Source of the DNA: Galbitalea sp036271795
GTDB lineage: Bacteria > Actinomycetota > Actinomycetes > Actinomycetales > Microbacteriaceae
Reading direction: 5' to 3'
DNA length: 64,000 nt
Assembly: GCA_036271795.1 (NCBI GenBank)
Contig: DATAZY010000011.1
Location: 75,219 to 139,218, forward strand
Shown here: in pieces, positions 46,068 to 53,904 of the stretch
Position numbering within the stretch: position 1 is the first letter of the stretch
Layout of the letters: each line of letters starts with the position of its first letter
Made by a program: the position numbers and the translations under genes
Notes under the pieces: generated by a model
What the model saw: only the letters and a program-made list of their open reading frames with translations
What the model was told of the DNA's origin: nothing
The model's database searches: none

Positions 46068-47284
46068 CGACGGACACCACTTCCAGGCGCCAGCAGATCG
46101 GTGCGGTTCTCGCGTCAACGATGCTGCTTACGGCAACGATCGGCGGTGCAGTCCTCTTCGATGCTCCCGCAGCTCAGGCCGCGCCGCTGACCTGCACGAG
46201 CGACTTCTTCCTGCCCGGAGCCGCGGGTACCATCGCGGAACGCACCCCCTCGGGGGTAGTGAACACGATCACGACATCGCCGTCGATCGCCGTGCAGAGC
46301 ATCGCATTCAATCCCGTCGACGACGAACTCTATGCGACCGCGCAACCCGGCACTCATCTGTTCCGGATCGACGGGGACGGCGCGACGACCGACCTCGGTG
46401 TCATACCGGGGCCCGGATCGAGTCTCGGAATCAGCCCAGACGGAACCGTGTGGACCGTCAACGGCAGCAGCTTGATCCGCATCGATCTCACCACCATGGC
46501 GGTGACGACAATCCCGCTGTCCGCCGGAGGCGTCGGCGGTGACATCGCCTTCGTCGGCGACCAGATGTACGCCTGGGGAGGCAACCCAAACGCGCTCGCC
46601 CGTATCGATGTGACAACCGGGACGGTTCAGGCCGTCCCTCTCAGCGGCCTCGGTCCGGTCTCGGCCCTGTGGAGCTCCAACGGCCACCTCTATGCCGGAG
46701 CCGGCACGACCATCCGGGAAGCCGTCGGCCTTGACACCGCCAGCCCATCGCTCGTGAACCCAGGTGTCACGATGCCGTTCAGCGCCGGTGATGGCGCCTC
46801 CTGCGCCAGCGCGCCGTCACCGTTCCTGGCCGCCACGGACGACGACCTGACCGGCAGGCCAATCGATGCGGCATCCGGCGGCACGACCGGGAGCGTCCTC
46901 GTCAACGATCTGCACAACGGCATCGCGGTCAGCCCGTCGGATGTCACCACCGGGCTGGTCAACAACGGCGGGCTCGTCGGCGCGACGATCGGCACCGACG
47001 GCACGATCACGGTCTCGCCGGGCGGCAATCCGGGAAGCTACTCGCTGCAGTACCAGATCTGCCTCGTCACGATCCCGCAGATCTGCGACATCGCCACCGT
47101 GAGCATCCTGGTATCGACAGGGTCACCAGCCGTCGCCCCGGGCCCCGGCTCCGACGACCCAGCTCTCCCGGTTACCGGCACTAACGCGATGCCCGCTGGT
47201 CTCGCCGCCCTCGTCATCGTGGCGCTGGGACTCACCGCCCTCGTCACTGAGCGGCTCCGCTCTCGGATGCGTCGCCGCGGCTGA
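46064..47284 (+). CDS. LPxTG-anchored surface protein with beta-propeller-like domain
   Basis: This protein of 406 residues has a signal peptide (1-39, ending AQAAP) and repeats such as SIAFNPVDDELYATAQPGTHLFRID that look like blades of a DUF6923-like propeller (about 45-250). An Ig-like module follows at about 265-350 (GSVLVNDLHNGIAVSPSDVT ... QYQICLVTIPQICDIATVSI). The C-terminal sorting signal is LPVTG, a hydrophobic helix and RSRMRRRG. Its ATG overlaps the LuxR-type regulator stop, an unusually tight link between a regulator and a wall-anchored protein. The Ig module shares the CD and ATV pattern with repeats of the giant protein opposite. Confidence 0.85.
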   Translation: MTTDTTSRRQQIGAVLASTMLLTATIGGAVLFDAPAAQAAPLTCTSDFFLPGAAGTIAERTPSGVVNTITTSPSIAVQSIAFNPVDDELYATAQPGTHLFRIDGDGATTDLGVIPGPGSSLGISPDGTVWTVNGSSLIRIDLTTMAVTTIPLSAGGVGGDIAFVGDQMYAWGGNPNALARIDVTTGTVQAVPLSGLGPVSALWSSNGHLYAGAGTTIREAVGLDTASPSLVNPGVTMPFSAGDGASCASAPSPFLAATDDDLTGRPIDAASGGTTGSVLVNDLHNGIAVSPSDVTTGLVNNGGLVGATIGTDGTITVSPGGNPGSYSLQYQICLVTIPQICDIATVSILVSTGSPAVAPGPGSDDPALPVTGTNAMPAGLAALVIVALGLTALVTERLRSRMRRRG

Positions 47285-47587
47285 TACCCCCGCCCCCAAC
47301 GGCATGAGACGAACGCGACATCGCAGCGCCGAGTTCGTGCCGGAACGACAGACCGCCATCTAGCGAACGCGATCGATGCCGTTCACCCAAGGTACGAATT
47401 CCCATCGTCCTAACCGCGAACTCCGCAACAATGGTGCTGTGCTTGCGCCACCCAGGTGCGCGCTCTTACGCCCCCCGGTCTGAAATGGCGAACCGGATTG
47501 GTTCGATCTGCCAGCGGGCGAAGCGCTTCTCGGCTGATCGGATGATGGAGTGCATCCAAATCCGCCTCCGGCGGTTGTTCCGAAGCG
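47285..47587. other. Gap without a recognisable gene
   Basis: Convergent gap of 303 bases between the LPVTG protein and the HxlR gene. I see no gene, no clear terminator hairpin and no repeat in it. Confidence 0.5.
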
Positions 47588-48043
47588 TCATCCTGGCGGA
47601 GGACTCGTACGACCTTCCTGCGATGGTGGTGTGTCGTCGAGGTGGCGGGCACGGAGTTCGTCCATGTGTTTCTCGAGAAAAGCGGGACCTTTCTCGCGCA
47701 TGTGTTGCTGCCTGGCACGCAGCTCTGTGCTTCCGGGGCACCAGTCGAGGCCCCAGTTGCCGAGGGCGCAGATGATCGGGAGGGTCTGGATGCCCGCTTC
47801 GGTCAGGCTGTAGCGGGCACGCTGTCCGCGGGCGGCGGTGCCCCGGGTGAGGAGGCCTGCCTCGACGAGCTTCACGAGGCGGTCGGCGAGAATGTTGGAT
47901 GCGATGCCCTCGATCGACCCGGTCAGTAGTGCCCGGAAGTAGCGGCGGTCATCGAAGATGATGTCGCGCAGCACGAGGAACGACCAGCGGTCCCCGAGAA
48001 CTTCGACGGCGGCGTTGATCGGGCTCCCGGACCGTGGCTCCAC
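47588..48043 (-). CDS. HxlR-type winged-helix regulator
   Basis: This regulator of 151 residues has the HxlR domain at about residues 10-100 (AAVEVLGDRWSFLVLRDIIFDDRRYFRALLTGSIEGIASNILADRLVKLVEAGLL, then the wing RYSLTEAG). The usual N-terminal metal- or redox-sensing Cys is not present in this position. It diverges from a DHFR-like reductase gene, with an imperfect inverted repeat at 48079-48101. It probably controls the divergent operon and responds to electrophile or oxidative stress, as is common in the family (inference). Confidence 0.9.
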   Translation of the reverse strand: MEPRSGSPINAAVEVLGDRWSFLVLRDIIFDDRRYFRALLTGSIEGIASNILADRLVKLVEAGLLTRGTAARGQRARYSLTEAGIQTLPIICALGNWGLDWCPGSTELRARQQHMREKGPAFLEKHMDELRARHLDDTPPSQEGRTSPPPG

Positions 48044-48053
48044 GTTGCCTCCT

Positions 48054-48101
48054 TGACAGCTAGTTCGTTCTCAATATAGTAGTTGCAGAACGCAATCACT
48101 A
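48054..48101 (+). promoter_or_regulatory. Sigma-70-like promoter and HxlR operator candidate
   Basis: TTGACA (48054-48059) and TATAGT (48076-48081) are 16 bases apart and read toward the DHFR-like gene. The imperfect repeat AGTAGTTGC-AGAAC-GCAATCACT (48079-48101) overlaps the -10 end, where a bound HxlR protein would block initiation. Confidence 0.65.
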
Positions 48102-48117
48102 TTGGGAAGAGGAGCCG

Positions 48118-48705
48118 ATGGGTCGCTTCGTGTACTCGATGAACGTGTCCCTCGACCTCCGGATCGAACAGGTTCCTGGGGACAATGGCGCGGGCGAGTG
48201 GCTCCGTATCGACGAGGAACTGCATCGTGAATTCAACACGTACGCGCGTTCGCTCACCCTGATGGTTCACGGACGGGTCTTCTACGAGACCATGGAGGAG
48301 TACTGGCCGCGGGCACGCACGGATGCGTCACTGCCTGAGGTCATGCGCGAGTACGGCGATATCTGGACGGCCAAACCCAAGGTCCTCGTCTCCCGCACTC
48401 GCCAGAGCGCGGACCACAACACCCGGATCATCGGCGGGGACGACGCGATCGAACAGCTCGCCGCCCTCCGGGCGGAGACGGACGGGCCGATCGGTGTTGG
48501 CGGCGCGGCGCTCGCCACGCAGCTGCTCCGGGCTGGCCTGCTCGACGAACTGGCGCTCGCCACCCACCCTGCGTTTCTCGGCTTCGGCAGACCATTGTTC
48601 GACGACTACGACAGGCCGATCGACCTCGACCTGCTCGAGCAGCGATCGTTCGAGTCGGGCGTCACGATGCACCGGTACGCAATCCTCAACGAAGGGGTCA
48701 ACTAA
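48118..48705 (+). CDS. Dihydrofolate-reductase-like (RibD C-terminal domain) protein
   Basis: This protein of 195 residues is of the RibD-C/DHFR-like superfamily: opening GRFVYSMNVSLDLRIE, LTLMVHGRVFYETMEEYWP, KVLVSRTR and GPIGVGGAALATQLLRAGLLDELAL, the nucleotide-binding core. These are NADPH-dependent reductases of uncertain substrates, not true folate enzymes. AGAGGAG precedes the ATG. It is the first gene of the HxlR-controlled operon; its stop overlaps the MBL gene in TAATG (48703-48707). Confidence 0.88.
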   Translation: MGRFVYSMNVSLDLRIEQVPGDNGAGEWLRIDEELHREFNTYARSLTLMVHGRVFYETMEEYWPRARTDASLPEVMREYGDIWTAKPKVLVSRTRQSADHNTRIIGGDDAIEQLAALRAETDGPIGVGGAALATQLLRAGLLDELALATHPAFLGFGRPLFDDYDRPIDLDLLEQRSFESGVTMHRYAILNEGVN

Positions 48706-49532
48706 TGCTGAAGCAGGAAGCGGACGGTGTGCTGGTCCACCAGAGCGAGTTCATGCAGAGCAACGCTGTTGTCGTTCACGGCGAGGCGGGCGTGCTGCTG
48801 GTTGACCCCGGGATCTGCAGGGACGAACTCGCTGGTCTCGCGATGGATCTGTCCGAGTCGGGACAGTCCGTCGTGGTGGGCTTCTCGACGCATCCGCACT
48901 GGGATCATCTGCTCTGGCACGCCGCACTTGGCAGGCCGCCTCGCTACGGCACGGCGCTCTGCGCGGCCGCAGTGCAGGCCCGATTGTCGGACACGGAATG
49001 GAAGGCCGGCATCGCGGGGATGATCCCGCCGGACATTCTCGAGCAGGTGCCATTGGACGATCTATTCGGCCGCATCACCGGCCTGCCCGCCGAAGCGACA
49101 CAGATTCCATGGGACGGCCCAGTAGTGCGGATCATCGAGCATCAGGCGCATGCCCCGGGACATGCCGCGCTCCTGATCGAAGAACGCGGCCTGCTCATTG
49201 CCGGCGACATGCTTTCGGACATTCTCATTCCCATGCCGAACATGTTCGCCCCTGAGCCAATCGAGGACTACCTCGCGGGTCTAGAACTGCTCGAGGCAGT
49301 GGCGGACGATGTCAAGGTTCTCATCCCCGGCCATGGATCCATCGGCGACACGGGTGACCTGCATGCACGGATCGGCCAGGACCGGGCCTTCGTGCTCGCG
49401 CTGCGGGAGGGCCAGGGTTCGAGCGATCCCCGACTCGCCCTATCTGCCGCGTTCGGAGCAGAGATGAGTGGCGTGCGTGACTGGCAAGTCCAGCAGTTCG
49501 CCGAAAGGCGGAAGGCCGGCGGAACGTCCTGA
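48705..49532 (+). CDS. Metallo-beta-lactamase-fold hydrolase
   Basis: This zinc hydrolase of 275 residues carries HPHWDH in FSTHPHWDHLLWH (the HxHxDH motif), a distal His in HAPGHAALL, the bridging Asp in IAGDML and a final His in LIPGHGS. This full ligand set suggests an active binuclear enzyme, glyoxalase-II-like or thioesterase-like rather than a true beta-lactamase. No signal peptide is present. Its overlap with the DHFR-like gene means they are co-translated, probably for handling a reactive metabolite. Confidence 0.88.
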   Translation: MLKQEADGVLVHQSEFMQSNAVVVHGEAGVLLVDPGICRDELAGLAMDLSESGQSVVVGFSTHPHWDHLLWHAALGRPPRYGTALCAAAVQARLSDTEWKAGIAGMIPPDILEQVPLDDLFGRITGLPAEATQIPWDGPVVRIIEHQAHAPGHAALLIEERGLLIAGDMLSDILIPMPNMFAPEPIEDYLAGLELLEAVADDVKVLIPGHGSIGDTGDLHARIGQDRAFVLALREGQGSSDPRLALSAAFGAEMSGVRDWQVQQFAERRKAGGTS

Positions 49533-49583
49533 CAGGGATCGCCCGGCGCATACCATTTTCATTCTGCAACCCGTTGAGGAGGC

Positions 49584-50096
49584 ATGATGCAGGCAACGTC
49601 CGAACGAATCGACCGCCGCTACAGCAACCAAGAGGCCAAGCCGACGCCGTGGGCCGAGGCCGAACACAGGCTCGCCGCCGCCGAGGTCGCCTGGATCGTC
49701 ACCGTGCGGCCAGACGGTCGCCCCCATGCGACGCCGATGGTCCCTATGAGCTGGGACGGTCGGATCTACTTTCGCACCGGGATCGGCGAGGTGAAATACG
49801 CAAACCTCCAGGCCAACCCCCGAGTGCTGGTTCTGGCGGGTGACACCGGCTGGCAGGGCGGGCTGGACGTGGCGGTGGAGGGCACCGCAGCGACGGTAAC
49901 CGACGAGACACTGCTCCGACGGATTGGCGAGCTATATCGTGCGCGTTGGGACGGGCGCTGGGGTTTCGACGTCGCAGACGGCGAGGTGCCCACACCGACG
50001 CCCGACAATCCGGTGGTCACCTTCGAGGTCACCCCGGACAAGGGCTTCGGCCACGCAAAGGGCGACCCGTCCGGCCAAACCACCTACCGCTTCTGA
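49584..50096 (+). CDS. Pyridoxamine-5'-phosphate-oxidase-like flavin/F420-binding protein
   Basis: This split-barrel protein of 170 residues has the PNPOx-like core: AAAEVAWIVTVRPDGRPHATPMVPMSWDGRIYFRT, then KYANLQANPRVLVLAGD and DVAVEGTAATVTDETLLRRI. Such proteins bind FMN or, often in actinobacteria, F420. GTTGAGGAGGC precedes the ATG. It follows the MBL gene after 51 bases and probably belongs to the same HxlR-controlled group of detoxifying reductases. The cofactor cannot be settled from sequence. Confidence 0.85.
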   Translation: MMQATSERIDRRYSNQEAKPTPWAEAEHRLAAAEVAWIVTVRPDGRPHATPMVPMSWDGRIYFRTGIGEVKYANLQANPRVLVLAGDTGWQGGLDVAVEGTAATVTDETLLRRIGELYRARWDGRWGFDVADGEVPTPTPDNPVVTFEVTPDKGFGHAKGDPSGQTTYRF

Positions 50097-50208
50097 AACC
50101 TCAAGAGACCCCCCGAACGCTCTGGTTTCCGTAACGTCGCGGTGGTCTCGGAAATGTCATCCGATGGGACGACGCGCCTGCTCGCGACGGCTGCTTATCG
50201 TGGACGGC

Positions 50209-50970
50209 GTGGTGAGTGGTGAAGCTGAAGAAACGTATGTTGCCCGAGTAGCGAATCTGACGAAGTCGTATGGCGATGGCTCGAACCGGGTGACCGCGCT
50301 TGACGATGTGTCGATCGGGATTGAGCGGGGATCGTTCACGGCGATCATGGGTCCGAGTGGGTCCGGTAAGTCCACGCTCATGCATGTGATGGCTGGTTTG
50401 GACTCCCCGTCTTCGGGACGGGTGTGGCTGGGCGACACCGACATTAGCGGTTTGGGCGACGCCGAGTTGACTCTCATTCGCAGGCGGCGGGTCGGGTTTG
50501 TGTTTCAGTCTTTCAACCTTGTGCCGACCTTGGATGTGCAGGGAAACATCTATCTCCCGTTTGAGCTCGACGGTCGCCGGCCGACCGCGGACGAAGAGCG
50601 CCGGATTGCAGCGTTGATCCAGTCTCTCGGTCTCGCCGATCGACAGTCGCACCGCCCGCACCAACTCTCGGGCGGCCAACAGCAGCGGGTAGCGATCGCG
50701 CGGGCGTTGGGGACTCAGCCGGACCTGATTTTCGCCGACGAGCCGACCGGTAACCTCGACTCGAAGACGGGGCGGGAGGTTCTTTCGATCCTGTCGGCGG
50801 CAAGCTCCGAAACGGGGCAGACCGTGGCGATGGTCACTCATGACCCGATCGCCGCCAGTTATGCGGACCGCATCCTCTTCCTTGGTGACGGGAAAGTGAT
50901 CGACGAGCTTTCGAGGTCTACGGCCGAGCAGATCTCGCAACGGATGCTGCTGATGGAGCCTCGTTCGTGA
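50209..50970 (+). CDS. ABC exporter ATP-binding subunit, MacB/LolD-like
   Basis: This ATPase of about 253 residues has Walker A GPSGSGKST, the Q-loop VFQSFNLVPTLDV, the signature LSGGQQQRVAIARAL, Walker B LIFADEPTGNLD and the switch His in AMVTHD. The start is uncertain: GTG 50209 or 50212 begins the domain, whereas ATG 50164 adds a basic tail without a ribosome site. Its stop overlaps the FtsX-like permease start in GTGA (50967-50970). Together they form a type-VII mechanotransmission ABC exporter, perhaps for an antimicrobial peptide, lipid or wall intermediate. Confidence 0.92.
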   Translation: MVSGEAEETYVARVANLTKSYGDGSNRVTALDDVSIGIERGSFTAIMGPSGSGKSTLMHVMAGLDSPSSGRVWLGDTDISGLGDAELTLIRRRRVGFVFQSFNLVPTLDVQGNIYLPFELDGRRPTADEERRIAALIQSLGLADRQSHRPHQLSGGQQQRVAIARALGTQPDLIFADEPTGNLDSKTGREVLSILSAASSETGQTVAMVTHDPIAASYADRILFLGDGKVIDELSRSTAEQISQRMLLMEPRS

Positions 50971-52391
50971 GCGGGCACGTGGCCGCCTTCCGCGCGAACG
51001 CACGGGAGCACGGAGCGAGCATCACGGTCGCGGCCCTCAGTTCCGGGTTCGGAGTTCTGCTTCTACAAGCGACGAACATGCTCACCGCCTACATCGATCA
51101 CCAGAGTGTCGCGCAACACGGCACTGCCCAGGCAGCTATCGGGATTCTCGCCGTGGTATTTCTCCTGATCGCCGTCTACGTCGGCGCGATCGTGACCACG
51201 AACACCTTTGCCACGGTCATCGCCGGCCGACGTAAATCAATTGCGTTGATGCGTTTGGTTGGCGCATCGGCAAACTCGTTGCGAGCATCCGTCGCGGGCG
51301 AGGGTCTCGTCGTTGGGGTGATCGGATCCCTCATCGGCGCGGCCGCGGGGCTTGCGGTGAGCCTTGCGGGCCTGTGGATTCTTGTTGACTCGCGCTTTGT
51401 GCCGTCCCTGAACTACCCATTGGTCAACCCGTTCATCGCTGCGCCGATCGTGGTCGTTGTGGTAACGACTTGGGCGGCGTCATGGGTTGGTGCCCGTCGC
51501 GTTCTCGATGTCACACCCCTGGAAGCCGTGGGGTCATCGGAAGAATCTCCCAGTGCGGACGCCCGCGCAAACCCGGCCCGCAACATTGCAGCGATCGTGC
51601 TTTTCGTTGGTGGGATGGCCTTGATTGGGCTTGGCATCGCCGCGGGGCAGACCGGTGTGTTCGGTTTGCCGATTGCCTTCCTTGGCGGGGTTGGATCCTT
51701 CACCGGTCTGACCATCGGTGCGCGAATGTTCATGCCCGTCATCCTTCGGCTGGTCGGTGTCTTCTTCGGTAGGAGCGCACCGGCGAATCTGGCCGCACGA
51801 AACGCATTGCGCTACCCAGAGCGCAGCACCCGCACGACGATCGGACTCGTCATTGGGATCGCGCTGGTCACCACCCTGACCGTTGCCTCCCAGACGTTCG
51901 AGTCACTTATCCTCTCCGCGCAGCACGGATCCCCACAGCAATTCGCGGGCACCACGGCCGTCCTCGACGTCATCCTGCCAACGTTCGCAGGCTTGATCGG
52001 GTTCTCGATCATCATCGCCGCGGTCGGTGTCGTGAACAATCTGTCTCTGAGCGTCCTCCAGCGATCCAGAGAGCTCGGGCTGCTGCGGGCGCTGGGTTTC
52101 AGCAGCAAGCAGGTTCGGAGCATGATCCTGATCGAGAGTGCGCAGATGACGATCACTGCGACTCTGGTCGGACTGTTGCTCGGCCTTTTCTACGGCTGGG
52201 CAGGAGCGCAATCCCTGCTCGGAAGCGTTAGCAAACGATTCTCCGGTATCGGATTCGTGCCCCTCTCGATCCCTTGGCTTTTCGTTCTCGTCACCGTCCT
52301 CATCGCGATGGTCTTTGCTGCGGCGGCGTCGATCGGGCCCATCCGTCGGGCGGCACGAATTACACCGGTAATGGCGCTCGCTGCAGAATAG
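50967..52391 (+). CDS. ABC transporter permease, FtsX-like
   Basis: This membrane protein of 474 residues contains two halves, each with FtsX-type helices: SVAGEGLVVGVIGSLIGAAAGLAVSLAGL and, after a long middle, ILIESAQMTITATLVGLLLGLFYGWAG. The final block ATPMAL-like (ITPVMALAAE) is typical of MacB/FtsX permeases. It lacks the large periplasmic MacB domain and has about eight to ten helices. Coupled by GTGA to the ATPase, it completes the exporter. Confidence 0.9.
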   Translation: MSGHVAAFRANAREHGASITVAALSSGFGVLLLQATNMLTAYIDHQSVAQHGTAQAAIGILAVVFLLIAVYVGAIVTTNTFATVIAGRRKSIALMRLVGASANSLRASVAGEGLVVGVIGSLIGAAAGLAVSLAGLWILVDSRFVPSLNYPLVNPFIAAPIVVVVVTTWAASWVGARRVLDVTPLEAVGSSEESPSADARANPARNIAAIVLFVGGMALIGLGIAAGQTGVFGLPIAFLGGVGSFTGLTIGARMFMPVILRLVGVFFGRSAPANLAARNALRYPERSTRTTIGLVIGIALVTTLTVASQTFESLILSAQHGSPQQFAGTTAVLDVILPTFAGLIGFSIIIAAVGVVNNLSLSVLQRSRELGLLRALGFSSKQVRSMILIESAQMTITATLVGLLLGLFYGWAGAQSLLGSVSKRFSGIGFVPLSIPWLFVLVTVLIAMVFAAAASIGPIRRAARITPVMALAAE

Positions 52392-52709
52392 GCCCGAGTT
52401 CACGACGTGAGCAGTTCAAGAGCCTTGGGATCGAGCTTCTGCTACTCTCGCGAGTGTTGACTGTCTGATTGCGAAACCGTCAACAGCTCTTCCAGACCTC
52501 GAGAGCGCGAGCGCAGTCTTGCGTTGAGACTGAGGCGATGGTCGGAAGGGCATTCTGCCGGCCGGCCATCGCTGCACACGGTTGGGCCACTGCTGTCGTC
52601 TCGATACTGCCGGTCCTCTAAGGCTGCCCGCTTGCTATATCGTGTGTCGGTTTCGTGCATTTTGTGCAAGTCTTCGAGTTGGTCACCGCGACAGGTTCTG
52701 GACGTGAAC

Positions 52710-52790
52710 GACCCCCGCGTCGGCTACCCGAAAGCCTGGCGGGGGTCTAATCGAGTTTTGGAGCGCTTTACCCTAGTCGCTCAAACTCGA
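52710..52790. other. Two tandem strong stem-loops
   Basis: Stem one: GACCCCCGC (52710-52718) pairs with GCGGGGGTC (52739-52747), with an inner GGCT/AGCC. Stem two: TCGAGTTTTGGAGCG (52751-52765) pairs with CGCTCAAACTCGA (52778-52790), apart from a two-base bulge. They are three bases apart and belong to no gene. Confidence 0.55.
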
Positions 52791-53185
52791 CGTGGTTCTG
52801 TTCCGAACATTACGCCTATTGGACGCGGGGGTAAAACGATCTGTACACCCATTTCGGGGCACAGAAGTCCCACACAAGAGGCCTCGCTGGCGAGCGCGTT
52901 CACTGAAGCGGAATCGTGGTGCTCTCCCGTCGACCGGCGATAAAGTTCGACGGCGCGCAACTTGGCCAGCCCGGACGCAAATCAGGAACCACTTCACCGA
53001 CAGGTTCGCGGACGGCTCTTTCCCGCACTCCGCCTCGTTCGGGAAGGTACGCGCACTCGGCCGTTGCTACTGCCCACCCGGTCGGGAAGCCCCTTGTATT
53101 CGCGGTTGCCTCGCGGTGGTCAAATGCCGCCGCGCGATCCTGGTGCTTGCCTGCGTCGTGCGGGATGTCGAGCAATAGAGCAGTC

Positions 53186-53240
53186 CTGCGAACCCTATTT
53201 CGCAGTCCGGGCACTCGGTGAGCCTTCAGGCGCTGCCGGG
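53186..53240 (+). repeat. Hairpin-bearing repeat, copy 1
   Basis: CTGCGAA-ccctat-TTCGCAG is followed by a 35-base segment with core AGCCTTCAGGCGCTGCCGGG. A second copy, in the same orientation and with 31 of 35 positions identical after the hairpin, lies at 56775-56828. The hairpin stem differs by a compensatory change (G-C here, A-T there). Confidence 0.7.
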
Positions 53241-53571
53241 CATTCACCGTTGTCGGGATCGCTTCACGGCGTGGTCTCAACCCGCTGAGCAAGGAACAGT
53301 TTCGGAGGCTCGAGACCGAGAGAATCACGACAATGTCTGCGGCGCCGATCCACGAGACGGCGCGCTGGCGAAGGTGCCAGCGTGCAACGACCAGACGGTG
53401 CGCATCTGGTGACTACTAAGGGGCGCCTGGGTGCACGTCCTTCACCCCGCGAAAGTGGGCTGTTGCCCATTGTGCTGTGGCAGTTACTGTCGGGGTGAAC
53501 CCTAGATTTTCTGCCGCAACGATCGGGGAGGGAGAGTTGCAGTTGATACCCGACCCATTCCCGGAGCCCTC

Positions 53572-53790
53572 GTGTGCGCAGCCACAATCGCCAGCATCAG
53601 CAACGACTTGCGTCGCGTGAGTGACCTTGTGCGCGGTGGACGTAACAACGCGTTGGCCCATTCGTGGATCGACGAAATGTACGTCAACGTGTTACGGACC
53701 ATCGCTACTGGCACGCCGGATCCAGAAGCACTCGCTTCGGAGGCGCTCAAAGCCGAGACGATCGAATTCGATCGCCTATTCGACAAGTAG
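53572..53790 (+). CDS. Small hypothetical protein
   Basis: A frame of 72 residues starts at GTG, with GGAG five bases upstream. The composition is natural (ATIASISNDLRRVSDLVRGG, HSWIDEMYVNVLRTIATG), predicted mostly helical, ending EFDRLFDK. I recognise no family. The frame is open a little upstream but without another start. It stands alone beside the VWA protein gene, which is convergent. Confidence 0.4.
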   Translation: MCAATIASISNDLRRVSDLVRGGRNNALAHSWIDEMYVNVLRTIATGTPDPEALASEALKAETIEFDRLFDK

Positions 53791-53904
53791 GGCCCGCGGG
53801 CACCAGCATGTGCCAATCGTGAATCGCTGGGGTGGACCCTCGTTGTCGCGGTCGGATTTTGATCCCTACACGATCCGATCGCGCCGATGTTCAAACCCTT
53901 GCGC

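Larger units (their letters stand above)
52392..53571. other. Long non-coding or degraded stretch
   Basis: 1180 bases without a gene I can support. The short frames on both strands have no codon bias or domain. It contains two adjacent stem-loops (52710-52790) and one copy of a hairpin-bearing repeat (53186-53240). It may be a structured RNA, a degraded mobile element or control sequence for the genes around it. Confidence 0.6.

Noticed and set aside
47285..47587. Short minus-strand frame continuing beyond the HxlR stop
   Set aside because: No start site, no family; it is the out-of-frame shadow of the HxlR region extended through a gap.
52900..53328. Overlapping frames of 101-142 codons on both strands
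   Set aside because: All are Arg/Ser/Pro-rich without domains; several overlap each other on opposite strands, so none can be supported as a protein.
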